Source: Halobacteriales archaeon QS_6_64_34
GTDB lineage: Archaea > Halobacteriota > Halobacteria > Halobacteriales > Haloarculaceae
NCBI GenBank assembly: GCA_003020925.1
Contig: PXRT01000001.1
Span: 1-45,304, forward strand
Reading direction: 5' to 3'
Length of the DNA: 45,304 nucleotides
Part shown: one piece after another, positions 31,942 to 40,973 of the stretch
How positions within the stretch are numbered: position 1 is the stretch's first letter
Layout: each line of letters opens with the position of its first letter
Notes under the pieces: generated by a model
What the model was told of the DNA's origin: nothing
Databases searched by the model: none
Seen by the model: the letters and a program-made list of their open reading frames with translations, nothing else
Program-made: the position numbers and the translations under genes

Positions 31942-32964
31942 ATGGCCAGGTCGGACTTCATCATGGAGGTGCGTGGCTACCTCGTCAACCCCGCCGAAAA
32001 GCGGCTCCGGGCGCCGTGGCGAATCGGTCTCTGGGTCCTGCTGGCCGGATTCGTCGGAGTCGTACTCACGCTGCTCTTTGCCGCCGTCCCCGCACCGGCC
32101 GGGGACACCGGCGCCGTGGCGGCGCTGTACGCGCTGGCCGAACTCGGCTGGGGGTTTTTCGCGATGGGCGCCGCCGGGCTCGGCGTCGGCTATCTGCTGG
32201 ACCGGCGCACGCTCGCCGACTTCGGACTGGGGCTTGACGGCCAGTGGTGGCGCGACGCCGGCTTCGGGCTCGCGCTCGGCCTCGGACTCCCGACTGCCGT
32301 GCTGGCCGGCCAGCTCGCCGTCGGCTGGACCGCCATCACGAGCGTCCTCCCGACCACCACGGGCGGGACCTTCGGGCTCGCCTCGACGGGCGCCGTGGTT
32401 GGACTTTTGCTCCTGATACCTTTCTTCGTCGTCCAGGCCACCGCCGAAGAGATTCTCGTCCGGGGCTACCTCCTGACGAACCTCGCTGAGGGCGGTGCCG
32501 GCGCCGCCGGGAAGACGGTATCGACCGTCGGTGCGACGGTCCTGACCGGCGCGCTCTTCGGGCTCCTCCACTGGACTAACCCCAGCGCCACGCCGCTCTC
32601 GGTCGCGAACATCACGCTCTATGGCGTCCTCCTTGGGGCCTGTTATGTCCTCACCGGCCGGCTGGGTGTCGCCTGTGGCTTCCACGTCGCCTGGAACTAC
32701 GCGCTCTCGCTGTGGGACTTCCCCGTCAGCGGGCTCGACACCGGCGTCGCGCTGGTCGGGACCGAATCCACTGGCCCCGAACTGGTCACCGGCGGCGCTT
32801 TTGGCCCCGAAGGCGGTATCGTCGCGCTCCCGCTGCTCGCCCTGGGCTCTGGCGCGCTCTACTGGTGGGTCCGCCGGGAGTACGACCGCGTCGGAATTCT
32901 CGACGGTATCGCCGTCCCAGACTTGCGAATCGCGACGCGTGGTGGGGAGCAAAGGGGATTGTAG
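31942..32964 (+). CDS. CPBP-family intramembrane metalloprotease
   Basis: A 340-residue multi-pass membrane protein of the CPBP (CAAX protease and bacteriocin-processing) family, related to Rce1. The conserved motifs are ATAEEILVRGYLL (Glu169-Glu170, Arg174), FGLLHWTN (His210) and GFHVAWNY (His248), which form the metal/catalytic centre within the membrane. About eight hydrophobic segments are visible, for example 31-50, 60-85, 151-165 and 196-208. The substrate in haloarchaea is unknown; roles in protein processing or protection from peptides are inferred. It is monocistronic and followed by a 190-bp spacer. Confidence 0.92.
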   Translation: MARSDFIMEVRGYLVNPAEKRLRAPWRIGLWVLLAGFVGVVLTLLFAAVPAPAGDTGAVAALYALAELGWGFFAMGAAGLGVGYLLDRRTLADFGLGLDGQWWRDAGFGLALGLGLPTAVLAGQLAVGWTAITSVLPTTTGGTFGLASTGAVVGLLLLIPFFVVQATAEEILVRGYLLTNLAEGGAGAAGKTVSTVGATVLTGALFGLLHWTNPSATPLSVANITLYGVLLGACYVLTGRLGVACGFHVAWNYALSLWDFPVSGLDTGVALVGTESTGPELVTGGAFGPEGGIVALPLLALGSGALYWWVRREYDRVGILDGIAVPDLRIATRGGEQRGL

Positions 32965-33155
32965 CTGATTGACCAACCGCCAGAGTGTGCAGAGTCGAAG
33001 TCATGACACTATACCACTGAAATTCAACGCACACCCGACCGCACGACAGCAGTGCAGTCGGTATGTAAATCGCTTCAATTGTTGCTAAAGCCGATATAAA
33101 AACGGCTGCGACAGGAACCAAGAGCGATAAGTGCGTTCTCCACTAACACGGTCCC

Positions 33156-34179
33156 ATGAAATACGACACGCTCGGGGCGACGGGAATCGAGGTCTCCGAG
33201 GTCGGTTTCGGTGCCTGGGTCGTCGGGACGGACTGGTGGGGCGACCGCACACAGGACCAGGCTATTCAGATGGTTCAACACGCCGTCGACCGCGACGTCA
33301 CCTTCTTCGACACCGGCGATGTCTACGGCCACGGCGACAGCGAGAAGCTCGTCGGCGAGGCCCTCGCCGAAGTACGGGACGAGGTGACCGTCTCGACCAA
33401 GGTCGGCTACGACTTTTACAACAACCCGCAGGCGGGCCACGGCGAACTGCCCAAGAAGGTCACGCCCGAGTGGATTCACAGCGCGCTGAACCGCTCGCTC
33501 GACCGGCTGGGTATGGACCACGTCGAACTGTTGATGCTCCACAACGCCAACGTCGACGAGGTCACCCCGGACGTCCTGGAGGCGCTGGACGAACTCCGCG
33601 AAGAGGGCAAAGTCGAGGCCATCGGCTGGGCGCTTGGCCCCTCTATCGGCTGGCTGGCCGACGGCGACGCGGCCATCGCCGAGGAGTTCGACGCCCTCCA
33701 GACGGTTTTCAACCTCTTCGAGCAGACCCCCGGCCAGCATTTCATCGACACCATCCGGGAGCAAAACGCCGACACGTCGGTCCTGGCCCGGGTCCCCCAC
33801 TCCTCCGGACTGCTGAACGAGCAGGTCACCCCCGAGACGGAGTTCGAGGCCGACGACCACCGCGCCCACCGGCCCACCGAGTGGTACGAGACCGGCTTCG
33901 AGAAACTGGAGACGCTCAGATTCCTGGAGCGTGCGGAACGCAGTTCCGCGAACAGTCGAGCGGCGACGCCGCACGCCCACGTTCCGCACGACCGCCGACA
34001 TCGACGAGTGGGCCGGAGCGCCCGACACGCCGCCGCTGTCGGACGAGGAGTACGACCGCGTCCAGGAGCTGTACGCCGACAACTTCGGCATCGACCGCGA
34101 CGACGGGATGGACGCGCTGCGCTCCTCGGTCGGCGGCGACGACCTGGACGACACCGGGATGAAGTCCACCGGGGACTAG
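33156..34179 (+). pseudogene. Aldo/keto reductase, disrupted by a frameshift at a hairpin block
   Basis: The first 259 codons encode a good NADPH-dependent aldo/keto reductase: EVGFGAWVVG, FFDTGDVYGHGDSEKLVGEAL (Asp and Tyr of the active site), STKVG, RLGMDHVELLMLH. The frame then breaks. After FLER the sequence is 40 bp (33934-33973) made of two hairpins; the expected stretch of about 24 codons is missing, and the normal C-terminus (TPTFRTTADIDEWAG to MKSTGD) continues in the +1 frame to the TGD stop at 34179. Read straight through, the first frame ends at 34187 with an Arg-rich, non-native tail. It is most likely inactive. Confidence 0.8.
33934..33973. repeat. Double-hairpin block within the aldo/keto reductase
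   Basis: GCGGAAC-GCA-GTTCCGC (33934-33950), a 10-nt linker, then GCGGC-GAC-GCCGC (33961-33973). The 40-bp block replaces native codons and is not a multiple of three. Confidence 0.65.
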
Positions 34180-34389
34180 CGCGGTAACGGTTCATCCCCC
34201 ACACCCACTGTATCTGCAGTCGATAGTTCACCCTTCCCTGAACTGTTGTGTCGAGGCGCCGTCACGTGGTTTTCGGTTACAACCCCCTCGTTTCGACAGG
34301 AGATATATAGCAGTCCGGTGGTTTGCCGTCGTGCTGTTTACTTTCACTCCGGTGCGTCAGACACCCGAAAGACGCGGGACGGCGTCGGG

Positions 34390-35439
34390 TTACTCGTCTT
34401 TCAGGCCGGCGCCTTCGACGCGCATGACGCCCTCGCCGTCGGGGAGGTTCGGCGCGTCGACGAGCTTGACGATGCGCTTGTTCCCTTTGGACTTGCGCAG
34501 GTAGATGCGGAACGTGGAGGTGTGACCGAGGATGTTCCCGCCGATGGGCTGGGTCGGGTCGCCGAAGAACGAATCCGGGTTCGACGCGACCTGGTTAGTG
34601 ACGACGACGGCGGTGTTGTTGAGGTCGCCCACGCGCATCAGGTCGTGGAGGTGCTTGTTGAGCTTCTGCTGGCGGTCGGCCAGTTCGCCACGGCCGACGT
34701 ACTCCGCGCGGAAGTGGGCGGTCAGGGAGTCCACCGCGAGCAGTCGGACCGGGAACTCCTCGTCCTGGCTCTCGCTGGCTATCTCCTGGGCCTTCTCGGC
34801 CAGCAGAATCTGGTGGTTGGAGTTGAACGCCTTGGCGACGTGAATCTTGTCCAGCATGGACTCGACCAGGTCGTCGAGCAGCGCCTCGTCGGTGGGGTCG
34901 GCGGCCTCGTCCTCGCCGACGATGCCGTGCAGGACCATCGTGTCCTCGAGGACGTCGTCGTCCTGTCCCTTGACCATCTGCTCGATACGCTCGGGACGGA
35001 AGGTGTCCTCGGAGTCGATGAAGATGGCGCTGCCCTCCAGCCCGCCGTGTTCGTCGGGGAGCTGGACGTTGACCGCCAGCTGGTGGGTCACCTGGGATTT
35101 CCCGGCGCCGAACTCGCCGTACACCTCGGTGATGGACTGGGTCTCGACGCCGCCGCCGAGCAGCCCGTCGATTTCCTCGACGCCCCAGGTGAGCTTGCCT
35201 ATCTGTTCGCGCCGTTCCAGCACTGCGGCGCCGGTCTCGAACCCGCCGATGTCAGCGGCGTCCCGGGCGGCGTTGATGATGTCGGCGGCCGACGACTCGC
35301 CGATGTCGGCCGTGTTCGAGAGTTCGCCGGGGGAGGCGACGGCGATGCCCTGGTAGGAGTCGAATCCGCTGTCTTTGAGCTTCTCCGCTGTCGCGGGCCC
35401 CACGCCCGGTAGGTCTTCGAGGTTAGCAGCTTCGGACAT
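34390..35439 (-). CDS. radA: DNA repair and recombination protein RadA
   Basis: The archaeal RecA/Rad51 recombinase that coats single-stranded DNA and drives strand exchange. The 349 residues contain an N-terminal helix-hairpin-helix ([20 protein letters not shown], 7-26), a linker with [13 protein letters not shown] (polymerisation region), Walker A GEFGAGKS (108-115), Walker B in [13 protein letters not shown], and the L2 region [20 protein letters not shown]. The length and start match the family. A TATA box 24-30 nt before the ATG gives a leaderless message. Monocistronic; no intein here, unlike some archaeal RadA genes. Confidence 0.97.
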   Translation of the reverse strand: MSEAANLEDLPGVGPATAEKLKDSGFDSYQGIAVASPGELSNTADIGESSAADIINAARDAADIGGFETGAAVLERREQIGKLTWGVEEIDGLLGGGVETQSITEVYGEFGAGKSQVTHQLAVNVQLPDEHGGLEGSAIFIDSEDTFRPERIEQMVKGQDDDVLEDTMVLHGIVGEDEAADPTDEALLDDLVESMLDKIHVAKAFNSNHQILLAEKAQEIASESQDEEFPVRLLAVDSLTAHFRAEYVGRGELADRQQKLNKHLHDLMRVGDLNNTAVVVTNQVASNPDSFFGDPTQPIGGNILGHTSTFRIYLRKSKGNKRIVKLVDAPNLPDGEGVMRVEGAGLKDE

Positions 35440-35462
35440 GGACGTGGCTTGCGCCCGACGGG

Positions 35463-35469
35463 ATATAAA
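35463..35469 (-). promoter_or_regulatory. TATA box for radA
   Basis: TTTATAT on the minus strand, 24-30 nt before the radA start, indicating a leaderless transcript. Confidence 0.65.
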
Positions 35470-35541
35470 CCCTCGTTAACAGTGTGGTGAAAGTGAAACT
35501 AGGGGACGGCAGCGGGTGACGGCAAGGTGGTATCGGGACGT

Positions 35542-35691
35542 TTAGGAAGGAAGAGCGGTACCGGCAGTACTCAGAGCCGACCGCTGTGACGCTCCCGGCG
35601 AGGACGAGAGCGGTGGCGACCGCCGACGCGAGCCTCGCGGTCGGTTTCCGTCCGGGTTCTCGGCCGGCTCGAAGCCCTCGAGCGCGTCCAT
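35542..35691 (-). pseudogene. Possible frameshifted small membrane protein gene after pspAB
   Basis: An ATG 3 nt after the pspAB stop opens a 49-codon frame starting MDALEGFEPAENPDG. After about 15 codons this frame becomes Arg/Ser-rich. The frame shifted by one base instead reads KPTARLASAVATALVLAGSV TAVGSEYCRY, a clear hydrophobic helix with native composition that stays open towards 35423. A single-base shift near 35645 would join the two into one small membrane protein. I do not know the family; sequencing error or real decay are both possible. Confidence 0.35.
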
Positions 35692-35694
35692 CGC

Positions 35695-36312
35695 TCACTC
35701 CCAGGGGTGGTCGCCCGCGCGGTCGGGCCACAGCGGATACCAGTAGGCCTTGTCGTCCTCGACGGTGAGTTCGCCGTCGAGTTCGCTCTCCAGTTTGAAC
35801 TCCGCCGCCTGGTCGCGCTCGTGGTCGGCGTCGGGGTTCGGTGCGAAGGGGTAGTACGCCCCCCGGCGGAAGGAGTACACCCAGTACGCCGGGTCGCCGC
35901 TGCGTTCGTCTTCAAACGCAAAGAGCGCCGACAGCAGGCGCGAGCCGTACCGCCGGTCGATGAGCGTGTCGGCGGCAAAGTGGATAGAGGTGACGAGGTC
36001 GTCGAACTCCGTGTCGTGGAGGACGACCCACTGGTAGCCGTGGCTATCGCCGACAAAATCAGCTGTGGTGCCGGTCTCTTCTTCGCCCGCCGCGAGGATA
36101 GCTTCGACTTCGTCGGTCGCGGCCTGGAAGTCCGTGCTGTCCACGTCGCCGAAACACAGCGCCGCGTCGCCGGTCGAGACGTAGCCCAGTTCGGCCTCCA
36201 TGGTGACGTGGGCCGTCGACATCCCGAAAAGGTCGTCGGGGTTCGCGTCCCGCGTCGCGTCGGCCTCCGCGCGCATCCCGAGGACGCTCTTGAGTTCGGA
36301 AAGCAGTCCCAT
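35695..36312 (-). CDS. pspAB: PspA-associated protein PspAB
   Basis: A 205-residue protein of the haloarchaeal PspAB family (start MGLLSELKSVLGMRAEADAT, then NPDDLFGMSTAHVTMEAELGY, SHGYQWVVLHDTEFDDLV, YWVYSFRRGAYYPFAP, and ending KAYWYPLWPDRAGDHPWE). The name comes from gene association with the PspA/HtpX membrane-stress module; the molecular role is not known. The ATG at 36310-36312 is chosen because the longer open frame encodes Arg-rich non-native sequence. It lies on the same strand as htpX, separated by the HalOD1 gene. Confidence 0.88.
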   Translation of the reverse strand: MGLLSELKSVLGMRAEADATRDANPDDLFGMSTAHVTMEAELGYVSTGDAALCFGDVDSTDFQAATDEVEAILAAGEEETGTTADFVGDSHGYQWVVLHDTEFDDLVTSIHFAADTLIDRRYGSRLLSALFAFEDERSGDPAYWVYSFRRGAYYPFAPNPDADHERDQAAEFKLESELDGELTVEDDKAYWYPLWPDRAGDHPWE

Positions 36313-36370
36313 ACCGGTACGTCGGGCGCGAGCGGTAAGGCGGTTGTCGTCCCGGCGAGGCGATGTCGAG

Positions 36371-36643
36371 CTAATTGAGGCGTCGTTGTGACCGCTCTCC
36401 GGTCGGCACGTCGCCGAGACAGGGGCTGACGCGAATATCGCCATGTCCAGCGGCACGAATCTCACAGCCGGCGTAGATGAACACACAGGTCCCCGAGAAC
36501 TGCCCGTCCAGGAGCGCGCCGAGCGCGTCGGCGTCGATTGTCTCCTGCAGCGGCGGGAGGGCCGTCGGCTCCACGTCTCGAATCGCCGCGACACGGGAGA
36601 CTATCTGGTGGGCTGTATCGTCCGACATGGTGTTTGTAGCCAT
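36371..36643 (-). CDS. HalOD1 output-domain protein
   Basis: A 90-residue stand-alone HalOD1 domain, the haloarchaeal output domain found in signalling proteins. Characteristic features are IVSRVAAIRDVEPTALPPL, ETIDADALGALLDGQFSG, and the beta strand CVFIYAGCEIRAAGHGDIRV. These proteins may modulate transcription, but no mechanism is proven. The start Met at 36643 is preferred over Met6 because of a TATA element at 36671-36680. The upstream 117 bp are AT-rich compared with the surroundings. It sits between pspAB and htpX on the same strand. Confidence 0.85.
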   Translation of the reverse strand: MATNTMSDDTAHQIVSRVAAIRDVEPTALPPLQETIDADALGALLDGQFSGTCVFIYAGCEIRAAGHGDIRVSPCLGDVPTGERSQRRLN

Positions 36644-36670
36644 CGTAACATAGCATTGCCAATTGCCTAC

Positions 36671-36680
36671 ATATATAAAT
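36671..36680 (-). promoter_or_regulatory. TATA box for the HalOD1 gene
   Basis: ATTTATATAT on the minus strand, 28-37 nt before the ATG at 36643. It gives this gene its own promoter between htpX and pspAB. Confidence 0.55.
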
Positions 36681-36760
36681 GTCGCTCAAATTTTATATTA
36701 TGATAATCGGAGTGTCGCTGTAGGCAACCGGCGATTGCAACGCGGGGACAGGGCGTTCAG

Positions 36761-37633
36761 CTACAGTCCCCGCTCGAGGTCACGCAGCCGCTCGATACGC
36801 TTCTCGGTCGAGGGGTGTGTCGAGAACAGGCGGCCGATGAAGCCCGAGCGGATAGGGATGATGAAGAAGGCGTTCATCTCCGACTGGCCCCGGAGGTCGT
36901 CCTTGGGGACGTTCTCCATCCCGCTGTCTATCTTCATCAGCGCGGTCGCCAGGGCGGCGGGCCGGCCCGTAATCGAGGCGCCGCCGCGGTCGGCGGCGAA
37001 CTCCCGATACCGGGAGAGCGCCCGGATGAGGAGAAAGGAGAGTATCCACACGACCAGCGAGAACAGGATGGCGACGAAGACGGGCACCTGCTGCTGGCCG
37101 CCGCGACCGCGCCCGCCCGAGAACAGCCAGCCCCAGCGGACGACGAGGAAAGCGATGGTCGAGAGAAAGGAGGCGATAGTCATCACCATCACGTCGCGGT
37201 TCTTGATGTGGGCCAGTTCGTGGGCCAGTACGCCCTCCAGTTCCTCGTCGTCGAGCAGGTCCACGATGCCGGTCGTCACGGCGACGGCGGCGTTGTCCTG
37301 CGAGCGGCCGGTGGCGAAGGCGTTTGGCGTCCGCGAGTCCGCGACGGCGATTTTGGGTTTGGGCAGGTCGGCCTGCTGGGCCAGTCGCTCGACTTTCCGG
37401 TGGAGGTCGGGATACTCGTCGGGGTCGACCTCCTTGGCACCCATCGAGTACAGCGCGAGCTTGTCGCTGAAGAAAAACTGCGCGCCCATGAACAATCCCA
37501 TCACGACGACGATGGCGACGATACTCTCGAAATACAGGGTGAGGACGCCCAGAAAGACGATGTACAGCCCGAAGAGGAGGAACATCGTCAGGGCCATCCG
37601 CCCGCGAAGTCCCCAGTCGGTTTGCCACTGCAT
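36761..37633 (-). CDS. htpX: HtpX-family membrane zinc metalloprotease
   Basis: An M48-family protease that degrades damaged membrane proteins. The 290 residues contain two N-terminal membrane segments (about 12-55), the zinc motif HELAH (138-142, in GVLAHELAHIKNRDV), a membrane hairpin (150-205), and the downstream Glu ligand in REFAADRGGA. The C-terminus FSTHPSTEKRIERLRDLERG matches HtpX. The start at 37633 (MQWQTDW) suits family members; the longer frame adds a non-native piece. pspAB and htpX are on the same strand with a HalOD1 gene between them, so they may share a membrane-stress role but not one transcript. Confidence 0.95.
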   Translation of the reverse strand: MQWQTDWGLRGRMALTMFLLFGLYIVFLGVLTLYFESIVAIVVVMGLFMGAQFFFSDKLALYSMGAKEVDPDEYPDLHRKVERLAQQADLPKPKIAVADSRTPNAFATGRSQDNAAVAVTTGIVDLLDDEELEGVLAHELAHIKNRDVMVMTIASFLSTIAFLVVRWGWLFSGGRGRGGQQQVPVFVAILFSLVVWILSFLLIRALSRYREFAADRGGASITGRPAALATALMKIDSGMENVPKDDLRGQSEMNAFFIIPIRSGFIGRLFSTHPSTEKRIERLRDLERGL

Positions 37634-37740
37634 ATGTTGGCTAGGTGACGGGGATGCTAAAACCCCGCCATCGTGTTCGCATCCCACACTCTCGTACCGC
37701 CGCCCGCAGGCATATGTGCGGCGGCCGACAACGACAGACC

Positions 37741-38634
37741 ATGACCGAGACAGTCCTCGTCACGGGCGGGCTGGGACGTTCGGGTCGCTGGATATGTGAC
37801 CGCCTGGCCGAGACGTATCGCGTCGTCTGTGTCGACCTGGACCATCCCGGCTGGGAGATACCGGCACGCGAGCGCATCGATTTCCGCGCGGCGGACGTGA
37901 CCGACGGGGCCGAGATTCAGGACATAGTGAGCGAACTCGCTCCCGACGCGGTCGTCCACTGGGCCGCCCTGCCCTCCCCGGAGCGCCACGCCGGGAGCCG
38001 GGTGTTCGAGACCAACGTTGGGGCGACCTACACCGTCCTCGATGCCGCCGGTCGCGCCGGCGCCGACATCGTCTGGGCGTCCTCCGAGAGCGCCTACGGC
38101 CTCGCGTTTGCCGAGGAGACGCCGCTGCCGGCGTATCTCCCGATGGACGAGGGCCACCCGATGGCCCCCGAGGACCCCTACGGCACCTCGAAGGTGGCCG
38201 GCGAGGAAGTCGCGAAGATGGTCGCCCGACGCGACGGCGTGAGCGTGGCGTCGATTCGACCCTCCTGGATTCAGTACCCCGGCGAGTACAACTGCCGGGA
38301 CGTGGCCGAGGGCGACCTGGCCGGAGGGGCGGGCAACTGCTGGTCCTACGTCGACGTCCGCGACGTGGCCGGCATCGTCGCTGCGGTCCTGGCGAGTGAT
38401 TTCGACGGCCACGAGGGGTTTCACGCGGCGGCGGCCGACAACTACGTCGGCTGCCCGACCGCCGACCTGGTCGAGGAGTTCTGGGGCGAGGTGCCGACCC
38501 GGTGTGAACTGGCTGGCGAACAGTCGGCGCTCTCGACGGCGAAGGCTGACGGCCTGCTGGACTGGGCGCCCGAACACGGGTGGCGGGAGGCAGAAGACGA
38601 GGACATCGACAAGCCCAGTCTGCTAGCCGAGTGA
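37741..38634 (+). CDS. NAD-dependent epimerase/dehydratase (extended SDR)
   Basis: A 297-residue extended short-chain dehydrogenase. The nucleotide-binding start is VLVTGGLGRSGRWICDRLAE (5-24), followed by a strand ending VCVDLD that favours NAD, then HWAALPSPE, the active-site YGTSKVAGEEVAKM (Tyr-xxx-Lys), and RPSWIQYPG. Related enzymes are UDP-sugar epimerases, uronate dehydrogenases and the archaeal NAD-dependent glucose-6-phosphate dehydrogenase; the substrate cannot be resolved from the sequence alone. It is divergent from htpX. The ATG at 37741 gives the canonical short N-terminus. Confidence 0.9.
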   Translation: MTETVLVTGGLGRSGRWICDRLAETYRVVCVDLDHPGWEIPARERIDFRAADVTDGAEIQDIVSELAPDAVVHWAALPSPERHAGSRVFETNVGATYTVLDAAGRAGADIVWASSESAYGLAFAEETPLPAYLPMDEGHPMAPEDPYGTSKVAGEEVAKMVARRDGVSVASIRPSWIQYPGEYNCRDVAEGDLAGGAGNCWSYVDVRDVAGIVAAVLASDFDGHEGFHAAAADNYVGCPTADLVEEFWGEVPTRCELAGEQSALSTAKADGLLDWAPEHGWREAEDEDIDKPSLLAE

Positions 38635-38702
38635 CCGCGACGACAGTCGGCGGCCACTGCCAGAACACACGGCTTAAACGGCCCAGTCCAGTAGAGAGAC
38701 CA

Positions 38703-39830
38703 ATGAGTCGGTCCGGAGCTTTCTGTCCCGAATGTGGCGACGAGTTCGAGCCACCCGAGGACCGCCCCGCGCTCCCGGGCCAAAAGCGGGACTCCGAGCG
38801 AGTGCTGTGTGACGCCTGCTACTTCGAGGCGTTCGACCTCGTGGACGCCCCCGAGACCATCGAGGTCCGTGTCTGTAGCCGGTGTGGGGCGGTCCACAAG
38901 GGGAGCCGCTGGGTCGACGTGGGCGCCGAGGACTACACCGACATCGCCGTCGAACAGGTCAGCGAGGCCCTGGGCGTCCACGTCGACGCCGAGGCCGTCG
39001 ACTGGCAGGTCGCGCCAGAACAGCTCGACAAGAACAACATCCGGATGCACACGGAGTTCTCGGGCGTGGTTCGGGGTGTACCGGTCCACGAGCAGGTGAC
39101 TGTCCCCGTGCGTGTCTCCCGCCAGACGTGCAAACGCTGCGGGAAGATAGCCGGGGGCTCCTTTGCCAGCGTCGTCCAGGTCCGAGCCGACGGGCGAGAC
39201 CCGACCGACGAGGAAGTCGAGCGCGCCAAGACCATCGCCCAGGAGTACATCGCCGAGCGGGAGGCAACGGGGGACCGCAACGCCTTCATCACCGAGACTA
39301 ACGAGGTCGACGACGGGCTGAACATGAAGATATCGACGACCCAGATGGGCCAGGGCATCGCCAAGCGCATCACGGCCCAGCTGGGCGGGGGGTACTCCGA
39401 TTCGAAGCGGCTCATCACCGAAGACGAGGACGGCCAGAAGCTCTACCGGATGACCTACGCCGTCCGCTTGCCACGCTATCGCCAGGGGGAGATAATCGAC
39501 CCCGAGGACGGCGACGGCCCCGTTCTCGTGCGGTCGGTCCAGGGGAACCTGAAAGGGGTGCGCCTGGCGACCGGCGAGGCCTACGAGGCCCGCTTCGAGG
39601 AGGGCGAGGCCCCCGACGCCCGCCGGCTGGGCTTTCGCGAGGACGGCCGGCCGACCACGCTCGTCGCCGTCGAGGACGACAACGCCGTCCAGGTGCTCGA
39701 CCCCGAGACCTTCGAGAGCGTGACCGTCCCGCGACCGGCGTATCTGGACGCCGACGCCGACGAGGTACCGGTCATCAAGAGCCACGCGGGGCTACACGTC
39801 CTGCCGGCGGGCGAGCGCGACGATGCGTGA
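38703..39830 (+). CDS. NMD3 homologue
   Basis: A 375-residue archaeal NMD3 family protein. In eukaryotes NMD3 carries the 60S subunit out of the nucleus; the archaeal function is unknown but a large-subunit role is plausible. The N-terminal zinc sites are CPECGDEFEPP..CDACYFEAFDLV and CSRCGAVHKGSRW, followed by CKRCGKIAGGSFAS. Further on come NAFITETNEVDDGLNMKIST, GQGIAKRITAQLGG and an OB-like C-terminal part (PVLVRSVQGNLKGVRL). The ATG at 38703 is chosen because it starts right at the first zinc motif. It overlaps the next gene by 8 nt. Confidence 0.93.
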   Translation: MSRSGAFCPECGDEFEPPEDRPALPGQKRDSERVLCDACYFEAFDLVDAPETIEVRVCSRCGAVHKGSRWVDVGAEDYTDIAVEQVSEALGVHVDAEAVDWQVAPEQLDKNNIRMHTEFSGVVRGVPVHEQVTVPVRVSRQTCKRCGKIAGGSFASVVQVRADGRDPTDEEVERAKTIAQEYIAEREATGDRNAFITETNEVDDGLNMKISTTQMGQGIAKRITAQLGGGYSDSKRLITEDEDGQKLYRMTYAVRLPRYRQGEIIDPEDGDGPVLVRSVQGNLKGVRLATGEAYEARFEEGEAPDARRLGFREDGRPTTLVAVEDDNAVQVLDPETFESVTVPRPAYLDADADEVPVIKSHAGLHVLPAGERDDA

Positions 39831-40920
39831 GGGCGACGGCGGGTCGGCGGACGCCCCCGACGCGACTGACGCCGACGGGACCGCCCGACAGTTGGCCGCC
39901 GTCGTCGCCAAACCCCGCGCGGAGTCGGTCATCGACGCGCTCGAAGCGGAGGGCGTTTACGACGACAGCCGGAGCGTCGGGTCCTGGGACGAGGACGGGG
40001 TCGCGGTGCCGGTGACCGCGCCGCCCGAGACTGTCGAAGTACGCGAAATCGTCCAGCAGGTCGGCAAGCGCCGGCTGCGGAGCCTCGAAGACCACCTCCG
40101 CCAGCGCGGCTGGACCGACGCGGAACTCGATGTCGCCCCGTCCTCGTGGGCGGTCGTCGGCAGCGTCGTCCTCGTGGCGATGGGCGAGGCGCCCCGGCCC
40201 GGCGAGGTCGGCGAGGCGCTGCTGGCGCTGCACGGCGAGGCCGACACCGTCCTGGCGCGCAACGGCATCAGCGGCACCCACCGCGAGCCCGACGTGACCG
40301 TCGTCGCCGGCGAGGGCGACACCGAAACGGTACATACGGAACACGGCACCGAGTACGCCCTGGACCTCGCCGAGGTGATGTTCTCGCCGGGGAACAAGGC
40401 CGAGCGGGTGCGGATGGGGGAGCTTGTCGAGCCAGGCGAGCGCGTGCTGGATATGTTCGCCGGCATCGGTTACTTCACGCTGCCGATGGCCCGCGCCGGC
40501 GCCGAGGTCATCGCCGTCGAGCACAACCCCACCGCGTTCCGCTATCTGGTCGAGAACACGGTGCGCAACGGCGTCGACGGCCTGGTCCACCCCTATCGGG
40601 CGGACTGTCGGGAGGTCATCGAGGCGGGTCTCGACGGCGGCCCCGTCGACCGCGTGGTGATGGGCTACTACGAGGCGAGCGAGCCGGCCGACGACGGCGG
40701 CTTCGTCTATCTCGACCACGCTCTCGACGCGCTCGCGCCCGGCGGTATCCTCCATATGCACGAGGCGACACCCGAACAGCTCGTCTTCGACCGACCTATC
40801 GAACGGCTCGAAGCGGCTGCCGCCAACGCGGGCCGGTCGGTCGAGATACGCGATACCAGGCGCGTCAAGAGCCACAGCGAGGGCGTCGTCCACGTCGTCG
40901 TGGACGCGCGGGTCGAGTAG
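39823..40920 (+). CDS. taw2: tRNA wyosine-pathway aminocarboxypropyltransferase (Taw2/Trm5 family)
   Basis: A 365-residue SAM-binding protein of the Trm5/TYW2 family. The SAM motif is DMFAGIGYFTLP (210-221), then EVIAVEHNPTAFRYLVENT and RVVMGYYEA. The Gly-Tyr-Phe in the SAM loop and the late segment GGILHMHEAT suit Taw2, which transfers an aminocarboxypropyl group to 4-demethylwyosine at tRNA-Phe position 37; Trm5 methyltransferases have a different loop and an NLP motif here. The N-terminal domain (25-185) is the Trm5-type tRNA recognition region. It starts inside the last 8 nt of the NMD3 gene, which implies translational coupling. Confidence 0.85.
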   Translation: MREGDGGSADAPDATDADGTARQLAAVVAKPRAESVIDALEAEGVYDDSRSVGSWDEDGVAVPVTAPPETVEVREIVQQVGKRRLRSLEDHLRQRGWTDAELDVAPSSWAVVGSVVLVAMGEAPRPGEVGEALLALHGEADTVLARNGISGTHREPDVTVVAGEGDTETVHTEHGTEYALDLAEVMFSPGNKAERVRMGELVEPGERVLDMFAGIGYFTLPMARAGAEVIAVEHNPTAFRYLVENTVRNGVDGLVHPYRADCREVIEAGLDGGPVDRVVMGYYEASEPADDGGFVYLDHALDALAPGGILHMHEATPEQLVFDRPIERLEAAAANAGRSVEIRDTRRVKSHSEGVVHVVVDARVE

Positions 40921-40973
40921 CACCGTGGCCTGAATCCGCAGTGCTTTTTTGTGGACTCGTTCGGCTACTCAGT

